Shown piece by piece: positions 1 through 7,770 of a stretch of 64,000 bases of DNA (position 1 is its first letter; the number at the start of each line of letters is the position of its first letter). Source of the DNA: Roseomonas aeriglobus (GTDB lineage Bacteria > Pseudomonadota > Alphaproteobacteria > Sphingomonadales > Sphingomonadaceae); assembly GCA_016937575.1 (NCBI GenBank), contig JAFHKN010000002.1, forward strand, positions 1,922,001-1,986,000. Direction: 5' to 3'. The notes below the pieces were generated by a model. That model saw only the letters and a list, made by a program, of their open reading frames with translations. It was not told the origin of the DNA and searched no databases. The position numbers were made by a program, and so were the translations under genes.

Positions 1-210
1 GTGCAGATCACCGTCGCCGACGTGCGCGACGGTGCCTGCTCGTCGTCGACGCTTCAGGAAGCGGCCAGCTGGGGCAAGGTGAACACCGGCATCGAACAGA
101 TGGTGTTCGCCGAAGCCGGTTCGGTGATGCCGCTGCTGGCGAGCGATGCGTATCACCGTGGTCACTGGAAGGACCGGGCGAAGCGCGGCTGGGCGAAGCT
201 GTTCGCCTAA
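1..210 (+). CDS. Deoxyhypusine synthase-like protein, C-terminal fragment
   Basis: This is the 3' end of a gene whose start lies left of the window; the GTG at base 1 is probably an internal valine codon. The 69 visible residues match the end of the deoxyhypusine synthase family. They contain the E-A-x-S-W-G-K signature (residues 20-26), whose lysine carries the enzyme-substrate imine in the characterised enzymes, followed by a hydrophobic stretch with 'MPLL' that fits the family's last strand and helix. Bacteria do not make hypusine, and members of this family in bacteria are known or suspected to make homospermidine from putrescine or a related polyamine. That role is inferred here from family knowledge. 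The catalytic lysine is present, so the fragment looks functional. It ends 134 bases before an intrinsic terminator. Confidence 0.7.
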   Translation: MQITVADVRDGACSSSTLQEAASWGKVNTGIEQMVFAEAGSVMPLLASDAYHRGHWKDRAKRGWAKLFA

Positions 211-282
211 GCCGCACGCAGATAGCCAAGCTATCGGCGAGACGGCGCTAGGCCGGCCGGCACGGGCCGAGCCCGCGTCCGA

Positions 283-307
283 CGTCACGGGATTTACTCC
301 CGTGACG
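283..307 (+). promoter_or_regulatory. Perfect 10-bp hairpin in the leader of the MAPEG gene
   Basis: CGTCACGGGA (283-292) and TCCCGTGACG (298-307) form a perfect stem around a 5-nt loop, TTTAC. It lies 38 nt before a second, terminator-like hairpin. There is no T-run after it, so it is not itself an intrinsic terminator. The pair could be one structured leader. I cannot assign it to a known riboswitch class. Confidence 0.5.
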
Positions 308-344
308 GCCCCCTATGAGTTGCCTATCGCAATCGAATGATGCA

Positions 345-378
345 GCCTCCCCCCGCGACCACCGGGGGGAGGCTTTTT
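345..378 (+). terminator. Intrinsic terminator whose 3' arm holds the MAPEG ribosome binding site
   Basis: GCCTCCCCCC (345-354) pairs with GGGGGGAGGC (364-373) across a 9-nt loop and is followed by five T (374-378). This is a textbook rho-independent terminator. The MAPEG start codon begins at 380 and its only Shine-Dalgarno-like sequence, GGGGGGAGG, is the 3' arm of the stem. The element can therefore end transcription from the left, and it hides the ribosome binding site in any transcript that passes. Confidence 0.75.
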
Positions 379-379
379 C

Positions 380-811
380 ATGCACCAGGACATTCTGAAA
401 CCCGTCGTCGTCCTGATCGCCTGGACGCTCGTGATGTGGGCCTGGATGCTCGCCAAGCGCATCCCTGCGCTGAAGGCGGCGGGCATCGACCTCACCAAGC
501 TGACCGGCAGCAAGACCGGTGACGCCGACCGCGTGCTGCCGGCCAAGGTCCAATGGCCGGCGCACAACTACAATCACCTGATGGAGCAGCCGACGATCTT
601 CTACGCGGTGGCGATCGTCATCGCGCTGACGGGGACCGGCAACGGGGTCAACGCCTGGCTGGCGTGGGGCTATGCGGGCTTGCGGATCGTGCATTCGCTG
701 GTGCAGGGGACGGTCAACAAGGTGGGCCCGCGCTTCGTCCTGTTCGTTGCCTCGACGCTGTGCCTGGTGGCGCTGACGCTGCATGCCGCTATGGCTGTGT
801 TCCATGGCTAA
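380..811 (+). CDS. MAPEG family membrane protein
   Basis: A 143-aa integral membrane protein with about four predicted spans (roughly residues 7-25, 70-88, 93-110 and 118-140). The segment around residues 60-110 (H-N-Y-N-H-x-x-E-Q-P-T-x-F-Y, then a Y-x-x-x-R-x-x-H-S pattern) is typical of MAPEG proteins, the superfamily of microsomal glutathione transferases and related enzymes. Bacterial members are mostly uncharacterised; an inner-membrane location and a glutathione- or lipid-related activity are inferred only. The start at 380 preserves the first membrane span. Its ribosome binding site lies in a terminator stem just upstream, so expression is probably controlled at the leader. The stop overlaps the next gene by 8 nt. 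Confidence 0.8.
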   Translation: MHQDILKPVVVLIAWTLVMWAWMLAKRIPALKAAGIDLTKLTGSKTGDADRVLPAKVQWPAHNYNHLMEQPTIFYAVAIVIALTGTGNGVNAWLAWGYAGLRIVHSLVQGTVNKVGPRFVLFVASTLCLVALTLHAAMAVFHG

Positions 812-989
812 GGGCGAAGGATTCGAGCGGCACAAGCAGCCGTGGACCGCGGCGGAGCTGCAGAAGCTCCATACGCTGGCGAAAAAGGGCATGGCGCTCA
901 AGGCGATCGCCAAGGCGCTGACCCGCAGCGAGGAATCGGTGAAGGACCGCGCAAAGGCCGACGGGTTGAATATCGCGAAGCTGCGATAG
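804..989 (+). CDS. Small helix-turn-helix-like protein
   Basis: A 61-aa, very basic protein, translationally coupled to the MAPEG gene by an 8-nt overlap of its ATG with that gene's end. The middle reads like a three-helix SANT/Myb or sigma-4-like DNA-binding fold: W-T-A-A-E-L-Q-K-L near residue 15, then G-M-A-L-K-A-I-A-K-A-L near 30, and R-S-E-E-S-V-K-D-R near 42. The fold call comes from pattern only. It could be a small nucleoid or regulatory protein; no target is evident. A longer start at 783 would add seven unlikely residues. Confidence 0.65.
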   Translation: MAKGEGFERHKQPWTAAELQKLHTLAKKGMALKAIAKALTRSEESVKDRAKADGLNIAKLR

Positions 990-992
990 GTC

Positions 993-1092
993 GATCGCCC
1001 TCACCCTTCCCACCGCCTGACGGCGGCGGCCCCTTCCCTCTCCTGGCGGGAGAGGGAGGGAGGCGCGAAGCGCCGGAAGGGTGAGGGTGATC
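993..1092. repeat. Intergenic palindromic repeat, family A, copy 1
   Basis: The ends GATCGCCCTCACCCTTCC and GGAAGGGTGAGGGTGATC are inverted with one mismatch, and inside are a second GC-rich inverted repeat (CCCTCTCCTGG/CGGGAGAGGG) and a small GGCGC palindrome. The same element occurs at 4529-4628, there inside a gene. It fills the gap between the 61-aa gene and the end of the amidotransferase gene and could act as a bidirectional termination or mRNA-stabilising structure. Confidence 0.8.
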
Positions 1093-1097
1093 GAGAT

Positions 1098-2978
1098 TTA
1101 AGCGAACATCCGCCGTACGCTGCGATCCAGCATCACGAGCTGCCACAGCGTCCGGCCGTGCTCGGCGCGGCCCGCGCGATGGTCCTCCGCCAGCCGGTCG
1201 AGTGCCGCGCGATCGAACCAGGCGCCCAGCACCGGCGACTTGCTCAGGCTCGCCGCTTCTCCGGCAAGCTCGCGGCGGAACCACGCGCTGACCGGCGTCA
1301 CGAAGCCCATCTTCGGCCGGTAGAGCACGTCCTTCGGCAGCCAGGGTTCGAGCGCTTTCTTCATCAGCCATTTGCCCTGCCCGCCCTGGATGCGCATCCG
1401 CTCGGGCAGGGTCGCGGCGAATTCGAGCAGGCGGTGGTCGAGCAGCGGCTCGCGTGCTTCCAGGCTGACCGCCATCGAGGTGCGATCGACCTTGGTCAGG
1501 ATGTCGCCCGGCAACCAGTGATGGATGTCGGCATATTGCGCGGCGTCGAGGCCCGAGCGCGCCGGCGCCGCCCGCATCGTCGCGATCATCGCATCCTCGC
1601 CGCGATGCCCGCCCAGGCTGCGGCGGAAGGCGTCGCCGTAAAGCCGGTCGCGGGTCGCGGGCGTCGTCACGCCGACCGCGCGCGCGTAGGCGGTGGCGCC
1701 ATCGTCGGCGAGCGCGAGCAAGGTCGACTTCGCCCGCAGCGGACGCGGCGCCCAGTCGGCCTTGGGATAGAGCCGGCCGAGCGTCCCGAACAATTTTTGC
1801 CGCATGTCACCCGGCAGCAGGCCGCGGACGCTCTCCTCGGCGGCATGGAAGCGGTAGCGGCGGTATCCGGCGAACGCCTCATCCGCGCCATCCCCCGACA
1901 GCGCGACCGTCACGCTCTCGCGCGCCAGTTCGCACACCCGGTAGGTGGCGAGCGCGGAGGCATCGGCGAAGGGTTCGTCAAACGCGTGGACCAAAGTGTC
2001 GATCAGCGCGAAGTCGTCGGCTGCGACAGTTCGGGTGCGGTGGTCGGTCGCGAAACGGTCGGCGACCGCGCGGGCATAGGCGCTTTCGTCATGCCCCGCC
2101 TCGTCGAAGCCGATCGACAGCGTCTTGACCGCGCGCGGGGACGCCTCCGCCATCAGTGCGACGACCGCCGAGCTGTCGACCCCGCCCGACAGGAAGGCGC
2201 CGAGCGGCACGTCGGCGACCATCCGGCTGCGCACCGATGCGCGCAGGCGATCGATCATCTCGGCCTCAAGGTCCCTGGCCGAGCCTTTGGCGCGCTGCGA
2301 GAAGTCGATGTCCCACCAGCGGCGGGGGGCCGGGACCGGCTTGCCGCGTTCCAACTGCAACAGCCCGGCGGCGGGCAGCTTCTTCACGCCCGCGACGATG
2401 CAGGCATGGTCGGGGACGTAGCCGAGCGCCATGAAATCCTCGACCGCGCGGACGTCGACGTCGCGCCGGACGAGCGGATGCGCCAATAACCCCTTGAGTT
2501 CGGATGCGAAGGCCACCGCACCGTCGCTCAGCTCGACATAATGGAGCGGCTTCACGCCCAGCCGGTCGCGGACCAGCGTCAGCGTGTTGGCATCGGCATC
2601 GTGGATCGCGAAGGCGAACATGCCGGCCAAGCGGTCGAGCAGCCCCGCCCCCCAGGCGCGCCAGCCGTGGAGCAGCACTTCGGTATCGCCCGAGGTGACG
2701 AAACGCGCGCCCTTCGCCTCCAATTCGGCACGCAGTTCGGCGAAATTATAGACCTCGCCATTATAGGTGATCGTCAGGCTGCCGGCCTGCATCGGCTGCG
2801 GCGATCCGGCGACGTCGATGATCGACAGGCGCCGGTGACCGAGCCCGACGCCGCTGCCGGTCCACACCCCCGCCCCATCCGGGCCGCGATGCGCCTGGGC
2901 GTCGGTCATGGCGACGATGCGGGCCGGATCGACCGGTTTGGGCGTGCCGGGGTAGAAGATCCCCGCGATGCCGCACAC
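1098..2978 (-). CDS. XrtA/PEP-CTERM system amidotransferase (asparagine synthase-like)
   Basis: A 626-aa class II glutamine amidotransferase joined to an asparagine synthase-type ATP-pyrophosphatase. The mature N-terminus is Met-Cys-Gly-Ile-Ala-Gly, with Cys2 as the glutaminase nucleophile. 'RLSIID' and 'YNGEVYNF' follow in the glutaminase domain (residues 1-200), and the PP-loop 'LSGGVDSS' lies near residue 265. Length and order fit the amidotransferase 1 family that accompanies exosortase A, so the real substrate is probably a sugar or another precursor of the exopolysaccharide rather than aspartate. It is the last gene of the long minus-strand XrtA operon, 4 nt after xrtA. Confident as to family; substrate unknown. 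Confidence 0.92.
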   Translation of the reverse strand: MCGIAGIFYPGTPKPVDPARIVAMTDAQAHRGPDGAGVWTGSGVGLGHRRLSIIDVAGSPQPMQAGSLTITYNGEVYNFAELRAELEAKGARFVTSGDTEVLLHGWRAWGAGLLDRLAGMFAFAIHDADANTLTLVRDRLGVKPLHYVELSDGAVAFASELKGLLAHPLVRRDVDVRAVEDFMALGYVPDHACIVAGVKKLPAAGLLQLERGKPVPAPRRWWDIDFSQRAKGSARDLEAEMIDRLRASVRSRMVADVPLGAFLSGGVDSSAVVALMAEASPRAVKTLSIGFDEAGHDESAYARAVADRFATDHRTRTVAADDFALIDTLVHAFDEPFADASALATYRVCELARESVTVALSGDGADEAFAGYRRYRFHAAEESVRGLLPGDMRQKLFGTLGRLYPKADWAPRPLRAKSTLLALADDGATAYARAVGVTTPATRDRLYGDAFRRSLGGHRGEDAMIATMRAAPARSGLDAAQYADIHHWLPGDILTKVDRTSMAVSLEAREPLLDHRLLEFAATLPERMRIQGGQGKWLMKKALEPWLPKDVLYRPKMGFVTPVSAWFRRELAGEAASLSKSPVLGAWFDRAALDRLAEDHRAGRAEHGRTLWQLVMLDRSVRRMFA

Positions 2979-2982
2979 GCGC

Positions 2983-4506
2983 CTAGCGCCCCGAAAGGAC
3001 GGTGTCGGTGACCTTGGCCGGAGAGCCCGCGGCGCTCAGGAACGCGGCGATCGCGGCGCGGGTGTCCGCGCCGCGGCCCTTTACGGCCGAAACATGCAGC
3101 GCCACGCCCGCCTGTCGCCCACCCGTCAGCTTCGCCTTCAGCGTCTGCACCTTCACCTGATTGTCGCTCGCGGTAACCATATCGCCGACGCGATACCAAG
3201 TCCCGACCAGACGTTCCACCGCGCCCGCCGTGGTAATCCGCTCGATCCGGCCGTTTTGTAGCGGCGCTTCGTCCATGACCTTCACCCAGCGGTCGTTCTC
3301 GGCAAGCGTCCCCTGGCCGAAGGCGACGAGTTCATGCCCCTCGCGCTGCCCGGCATAGACCGCAACCGCGACGTCGACGACATGGCCGCGGGCATCGGCG
3401 TAGCGACCATATAGGTGGTGATCGGCGGTCGGATAGCTCGGCTGCCAGAAGGCGCGTTGATCGATGCCGACCCGGCGCCAGCCCGGCACGTCGGGCAGAT
3501 AGAGCTGCGTCGGCAGCGCATCGGCGCGCGACGCGATGACCGCGCCGGTCAGGTACGCAAGCGCGGCGACGGCGATCGCCACAGCGCCGACCAGGCCATC
3601 CTTGGCCGGCCGAAACGGCGTGGGGGCAATGCGGTCGATATCGACCCAGGAAGCGTCGGGATCGCGATCGAACCAGCGCCAGCCGATCGCGAGAACGCCC
3701 GCCATGACCAGGGCAAAGAACACCCAGCCGTAGACGATATGGTCGAACCCCGTCGCCGCTTCGACCGAGGTCAGATGCGCGGCGTAGATCGTGCCGAACG
3801 CGCGAACGCCGTTCGCCAGCACCGGCACGACCATCGCCATCGCGAAGAAGGCGGCCCGGCGGGGCCAACTGACGTAGCAGACGTTGGCGACGAGCGCGCC
3901 ATAGGCGATCATCGCGATGACGAACTTCGCGCCCGAACAGGCCTCCGCCACTTCGAACCAGCCGGTCGGCGTGGTGATCAGCACGCCATCGGTCGTGGCG
4001 GGCACGCCGAAAAGGTGGAGCAGCGGGACCGCGATGTCGCGGGTGACGACCTGTAGCGGCGCATCGAGCGATTCGCCGAAGGGGACGAGAAAGAGCAGAT
4101 AGGCGAGCGGAAACAGCAGTGCGCGGGTGACCTGCGGTCCCAGCAGCGCGACGACCGCACCTTGCAGCATCAGGATCAGGCCGGTGTGGCGAAACAGCGC
4201 GACGCCGGCAATATCGCCCAGGAACCAGGCCGCTGCACCCAGTGCGCCGACGGCCACGCCCGGCCACCAGGCGGCGGGGGCCAGGCGCGCGACTTCGTCG
4301 CGGCGTTGCCACACCAGCCAGCCGACGACCGGCAGGACGAACAGGCAATGGCCGAAGGTGGTCGAGTTCCAGTAGATCTGCGCAAGGTCGGCAACGTCGC
4401 GGTGGAAGATGACCAGCGTCGCCGCCCAGACCCCGGCGAGGGTCGCAAGCGCCGTGCGCCAGCGCTCGGTCGGCGCGAAGGCGGCAGCGGGGATGGCGAT
4501 GGTCAT
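2983..4506 (-). CDS. xrtA: Exosortase A fused to an EpsI domain
   Basis: A 507-aa inner-membrane protein. Residues 15-290 carry about eight membrane spans and the exosortase triad: Cys190 in E-A-C-S-G, Arg235 in N-G-V-R, and His256 in F-D-H. This is the transpeptidase-like enzyme that recognises and cleaves PEP-CTERM tails. After a further span (about 305-327), residues 330-507 match the soluble EpsI-type domain, which in other bacteria may be a separate protein. The start overlaps the end of the glycosyltransferase gene by 4 nt (ATGA), so the two are translationally coupled. The gene lies in a complete XrtA polysaccharide operon, and no PEP-CTERM target is seen in the window. Confidence 0.95.
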   Translation of the reverse strand: MTIAIPAAAFAPTERWRTALATLAGVWAATLVIFHRDVADLAQIYWNSTTFGHCLFVLPVVGWLVWQRRDEVARLAPAAWWPGVAVGALGAAAWFLGDIAGVALFRHTGLILMLQGAVVALLGPQVTRALLFPLAYLLFLVPFGESLDAPLQVVTRDIAVPLLHLFGVPATTDGVLITTPTGWFEVAEACSGAKFVIAMIAYGALVANVCYVSWPRRAAFFAMAMVVPVLANGVRAFGTIYAAHLTSVEAATGFDHIVYGWVFFALVMAGVLAIGWRWFDRDPDASWVDIDRIAPTPFRPAKDGLVGAVAIAVAALAYLTGAVIASRADALPTQLYLPDVPGWRRVGIDQRAFWQPSYPTADHHLYGRYADARGHVVDVAVAVYAGQREGHELVAFGQGTLAENDRWVKVMDEAPLQNGRIERITTAGAVERLVGTWYRVGDMVTASDNQVKVQTLKAKLTGGRQAGVALHVSAVKGRGADTRAAIAAFLSAAGSPAKVTDTVLSGR

Positions 4507-5780
4507 GCGCCAGCCTTTGACCGGAGCCGATCGCCCTCACCCTTCCCACCGCCCACGGCGGCGGGGCCCTTCCCTCTCCCAACGGGAGAGGGAGGGAGCG
4601 GCAGCGTCGCGGAAGGGTGCGGGCGAGCGCGGGCAAGCCTCAACAACCCATCCAACCCCGCCAATCGCGCATCCCAGCCATAGCGCGCCTGGACCTGCCG
4701 CCGCGCCGCCTGGCCCAGCGCATCCCCAGCCGCCCGATCCGCAATCAGGGCAGAGACTTCCTGCGCGAAGCCCGCGGCATCGCCCGCGGTGCGCAGCGTG
4801 CCGCCATGATCGATCCCTTCCGCCGCGACGTCGGACACGACCACCGGCCGGGCCATCGCCATCGCCTCGAGCACCTTGTTCTGGATGCCCCGCGCAATCC
4901 GCAGCGGCGCGACCGCGACAGCCGCTGCCGCCAGCCAGCCGCGGACGTCGGCGACTTCCCCTGTGACGATCACGCGGTCGCTGGCCAGTGCATGCACCTC
5001 CGCGGTCGGCGCCCGGCCGACGATCGCAAAGGTCGCCTCGGGGATTTGTGGCAGGACGTCGGTTGCGAACCAGCGGACTGCCGCGACATTGGGCGCATAA
5101 TCCATCTGGCCGGTGAAGACGATCAGGGGATCACCCGCGTCGACGGGAACGAAATCGGCGTCAGGATCGAATTTGACGGTGTCGATGCCGTTTTCGACCA
5201 CGCGAATGTCGCCTGTGCCGCCGATCGAGCGGAACAGCGCGGCCTCTGCATCGCTCACGAACAGGCTGGCGTCGACCCGGGCGGCGACGGCGCGGTCGAA
5301 GCGGGCGAGCAGGCGTTCCTCGCGCGCGAACAGCCAGCGCTGGGGGAAGCCCGCGCCGCGCGCATATTCGCCGAACTTGACCGAATCGACGTCGCAGAAA
5401 TCCATGATCGTCCGCGCCGGCAGGTGCGTCGGCAGATATTGCGCCATCGCGCTGGAGAAGACGTAGATCGCATCGATCGGATGCGTGGCGAGAAGCTGAT
5501 CCACCGCCGCCCGGAACTGCTCGTCGGCGAAGGCGGCTTCGGACACCGATCGGCCGGACAGCAAAGCTTCGATCGCCGCGCGCGGTTTCGATTTGACGCG
5601 CGGCACGATGTGCTGGCTCGCGCACAGGTCCGGCGTGTCGAGATCGCGCGGATCGTCGGCGAACGCCACCAGATGCACGTTCGCGCGCGCGTTCAGATAC
5701 CGCAGCACATTGTAGGCGCGAATCTTGTCGCCGCGATCGGGTGGAAACGGCACGCGATGGGCGAGAAAGAGGATGTCCAT
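4503..5780 (-). CDS. XrtA/PEP-CTERM system glycosyltransferase
   Basis: A 425-aa GT-B glycosyltransferase. It begins with 'ILFLAHRVPFPPDRGDK', the typical N-terminus of the exosortase-associated glycosyltransferase family, and the GT-4-like donor-binding domain (residues 200-380) contains 'VVENGIDT', 'FTGQMDYAPN' and 'IQNKVLEAMAMARPVV'. It probably adds a sugar to the lipid-linked exopolysaccharide precursor on the cytoplasmic face. The start at 5780 overlaps the FemAB stop by 1 nt (TGATG); a longer frame to 5846 would run through that gene. The last ~35 residues before the final few are encoded by a palindromic intergenic repeat (4529-4628) and look like a late addition: they are rich in Pro and Gly and unlike any enzyme domain. 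Confidence 0.9.
   Translation of the reverse strand: MDILFLAHRVPFPPDRGDKIRAYNVLRYLNARANVHLVAFADDPRDLDTPDLCASQHIVPRVKSKPRAAIEALLSGRSVSEAAFADEQFRAAVDQLLATHPIDAIYVFSSAMAQYLPTHLPARTIMDFCDVDSVKFGEYARGAGFPQRWLFAREERLLARFDRAVAARVDASLFVSDAEAALFRSIGGTGDIRVVENGIDTVKFDPDADFVPVDAGDPLIVFTGQMDYAPNVAAVRWFATDVLPQIPEATFAIVGRAPTAEVHALASDRVIVTGEVADVRGWLAAAAVAVAPLRIARGIQNKVLEAMAMARPVVVSDVAAEGIDHGGTLRTAGDAAGFAQEVSALIADRAAGDALGQAARRQVQARYGWDARLAGLDGLLRLARARPHPSATLPLPPSPVGRGKGPAAVGGGKGEGDRLRSKAGA
4529..4628. repeat. Palindromic repeat, family A, copy 2, inside a coding region
   Basis: This has the same outer arms (GATCGCCCTCACCCTTCC at the left, GGAAGGGTGCGGGCGA at the right) and the same inner CCCTCTCCC/GGGAGAGGG palindrome as the copy at 993-1092. 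Here it lies within the reading frame of the glycosyltransferase and encodes its C-terminal extension, while the ATGA coupling to xrtA is kept. Confidence 0.85.
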
Positions 5781-6826
5781 CAGCCGAGCCCGCGCGATAG
5801 CCAGGGGCCGACCAGGTTCGCGATCGGCAGCGGCAGCGTCTTCCACAGGGCGATCTTGCGCGCGTATTTCGGATCGAGCGGGTTGACGCTGCGCGGCGCG
5901 GCATCATCGGCGGTGCGAACGTGATAGGCGAGCGGTTGCCCCTCGAAGCCCCAGTTGCGCTTGAATGCGGCAGCGCCGGTGCCGACTTTCGACCGGCCGA
6001 AGTCGAATCGCGTACAGCCGCGCCGGCGGGCATGGTTCATCAGCGCGAAGTACATCGCGTCGTTCGCGCGCAGCCCCCGCGCCGCTTCGGTGCCGCCGCC
6101 CCAATAGGGATAGACCGTCCCGCGCCAATAGAGGCTCAGTACGCTGGCGACGGGAACGCCCTGATGACGCACCGTCAGGATGTCGGCCGCGTCGCCGAAC
6201 GCATCGAGCACCGCGGCAAACAGGGTTTTGGGGAAAACCGGCGTGCCGAGGTTGCGAACCGATTCGGCATAGACGCGGTAATGCGCGGCGCGATCGTCAT
6301 CGACGGAGATCGTCAGCCCCTTGTCGAACGACTTGCGGACCTCGGCGCGCTGTTTGCGCGGGATCGCAAGCAATTGCGCGTCGTCGTCGGTCGCGAGATC
6401 GCGGACGAAGCCGAGATAGCTATCGGTGTTGGTGTGAAATCCGGTCGGCGCCGGCCCGCCCCGCAGTTCGAGCGAGGTCGCGCCCTGGGCCACCGCGATG
6501 CGCCAGGCGTCGTCGGCCAGCGCCTGCGCAGTCGCGGCGTCGTCGGCCAGCACCCCGCCATCGACACCGAAGCCGGCGGAGACGAGCGCCGTGCCGAACA
6601 GGCGCGACGTCACGAGCGTCAGCGGCAGGACCCCGGCGATGGCGCCGTCCGCCCCCTCGGCGACCAGATAGCGGTCCTGCTGCCCACATCCCCTGGCGAC
6701 CGCGGCGCTCCACTCGGCGAGATGGAAGGGCGTGCCCTCCGGGTGGGCGGCGACATAGGCGGCGATGCGCGGTGCGTCGTGAGTGTCCGCCGGGCGGATG
6801 GCAACGGGCCTGGCAAGCAAGGGCAT
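5780..6826 (-). CDS. FemAB-like XrtA/PEP-CTERM system protein
   Basis: A 348-aa protein with the double GNAT fold of the FemAB/peptidoglycan interpeptide-bridge family. The second half includes 'SVLSLYWRGTVYPYWGG' and 'YFALMNHARRRGCTRFDFGRSK', the usual acyl-acceptor end of the exosortase-associated subgroup. It is presumed to transfer an amino-acyl or acyl group to a sugar or polymer precursor. The start at 6826 is 2 nt after the deacetylase stop; a GTG one or two codons earlier is also possible. It overlaps the glycosyltransferase start by 1 nt. The family call is good; the chemistry is inferred. Confidence 0.88.
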   Translation of the reverse strand: MPLLARPVAIRPADTHDAPRIAAYVAAHPEGTPFHLAEWSAAVARGCGQQDRYLVAEGADGAIAGVLPLTLVTSRLFGTALVSAGFGVDGGVLADDAATAQALADDAWRIAVAQGATSLELRGGPAPTGFHTNTDSYLGFVRDLATDDDAQLLAIPRKQRAEVRKSFDKGLTISVDDDRAAHYRVYAESVRNLGTPVFPKTLFAAVLDAFGDAADILTVRHQGVPVASVLSLYWRGTVYPYWGGGTEAARGLRANDAMYFALMNHARRRGCTRFDFGRSKVGTGAAAFKRNWGFEGQPLAYHVRTADDAAPRSVNPLDPKYARKIALWKTLPLPIANLVGPWLSRGLG

Positions 6827-6828
6827 CG

Positions 6829-7671
6829 TCACTGCAACCGCTCCGCTTCCCGCGCGACGACATGGTCGACGCGGCCCCAATCATGGCGGCGGATCAGATG
6901 ACGCAGCTTGCCCGCCATCGCGCCCAGGCGGGTGTAATGCCGCAGCCTGGACTTGAGAGGTGCACCCGCAACCCGGGGCTGATCGGGATCGACCTCCCAT
7001 GGGTGAAAATAGAAGACGCCGGGGCGGCCGGCGCGCGCGTTCACCTGCCGCACGGCCTGATCGGTCAGTACGCTCGGCAACAGGCGGAAAAAGCCGCCCC
7101 CCGTGGTCATGCTGCGTCCGGCGATGCGGATCATCGTGACCGGCAGTTCGATGAAATCGCTGCCCGCGACCGGGCGATGCGCGGCGATCGGCGCATCCGC
7201 CCAGCCGTAATGGTCGTGGCGGATGGGGGCGACGCTGGAGGAATAGGCATAGCCCTCCTCGGCGAGGATCGGATGCGCCCACGGCGTGCGCGGATCGATC
7301 GAGAAGCTCGGCGCGCGATAGCCGGTGATGGCGACGCCGCCGGCATCCTCCAGCGCGGCGCGAGAGCGGCGAAGGTCGGCACGAAACCGGTCGGGCGTGA
7401 AGGTGAAGACCCGCGCGTGGTCGTAACCGTGGCTGGCGAGCTCATGCCCTTCATCCACGATGCGGCGCATCAGCGCGCCGTGACGCTCGGCCACCCAGCC
7501 GAGCGTGAAGAAGGTCGCCTTGACGCCGCTTTCCCCGAACAGGTCGAGCACGCGGGTCGTGTTGTCGGCGACGCGGGACTGCAGCCCGTCCCAATCGGCG
7601 CGCGCGATCGTATTCTCGAAGGCGCCGACCTGGAACCATTCCTCGACATCGACGGACAGGGCATTCTGCAT
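6829..7671 (-). CDS. XrtA system polysaccharide deacetylase
   Basis: A 280-aa NodB-homology polysaccharide deacetylase. Near the start 'LSVDVEEWFQ' supplies the metal-binding aspartates, and 'HELASHGYDHARVF' (about residues 75-88) gives the H-x3-H metal motif. 'YRAPSFSID' and the late 'GVFYFHPWEVDP' complete the fold. It should remove acetyl groups from N-acetylated sugars of the exopolysaccharide. There is no signal peptide, which is usual for this subgroup. It sits directly upstream of the FemAB gene. The preceding gap to the ATPase gene (7672-7770) holds a short palindrome. Confidence 0.93.
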   Translation of the reverse strand: MQNALSVDVEEWFQVGAFENTIARADWDGLQSRVADNTTRVLDLFGESGVKATFFTLGWVAERHGALMRRIVDEGHELASHGYDHARVFTFTPDRFRADLRRSRAALEDAGGVAITGYRAPSFSIDPRTPWAHPILAEEGYAYSSSVAPIRHDHYGWADAPIAAHRPVAGSDFIELPVTMIRIAGRSMTTGGGFFRLLPSVLTDQAVRQVNARAGRPGVFYFHPWEVDPDQPRVAGAPLKSRLRHYTRLGAMAGKLRHLIRRHDWGRVDHVVAREAERLQ

Positions 7672-7728
7672 GGGGTCGGAGCCTATCGGTGATGTCTTAC
7701 AAAGTCGTCAGTGACCGCACGCGAGTCC

Positions 7729-7753
7729 GTCATTCCCGCGCAGGCGGGATGAC
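7729..7753. repeat. Short palindromic repeat, family B
   Basis: GTCATTCCCGCGCAGGCGGGATGAC is a near-perfect palindrome lying inside the XrtA operon between the ATPase stop and the deacetylase start. It is a degenerate copy of the sphingomonad GTCATCCCCGCGAAGGCGGGGAT element also seen at 26949, 28564 and 35464. Within an operon it may set relative mRNA levels. Confidence 0.75.
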
Positions 7754-7770
7754 GACGGTTTGGGCGGCGC

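Noticed and set aside
283..378. A known riboswitch upstream of the MAPEG gene
   Set aside because: The two hairpins do not match the conserved core of any class I can recognise, so I report only the structure.
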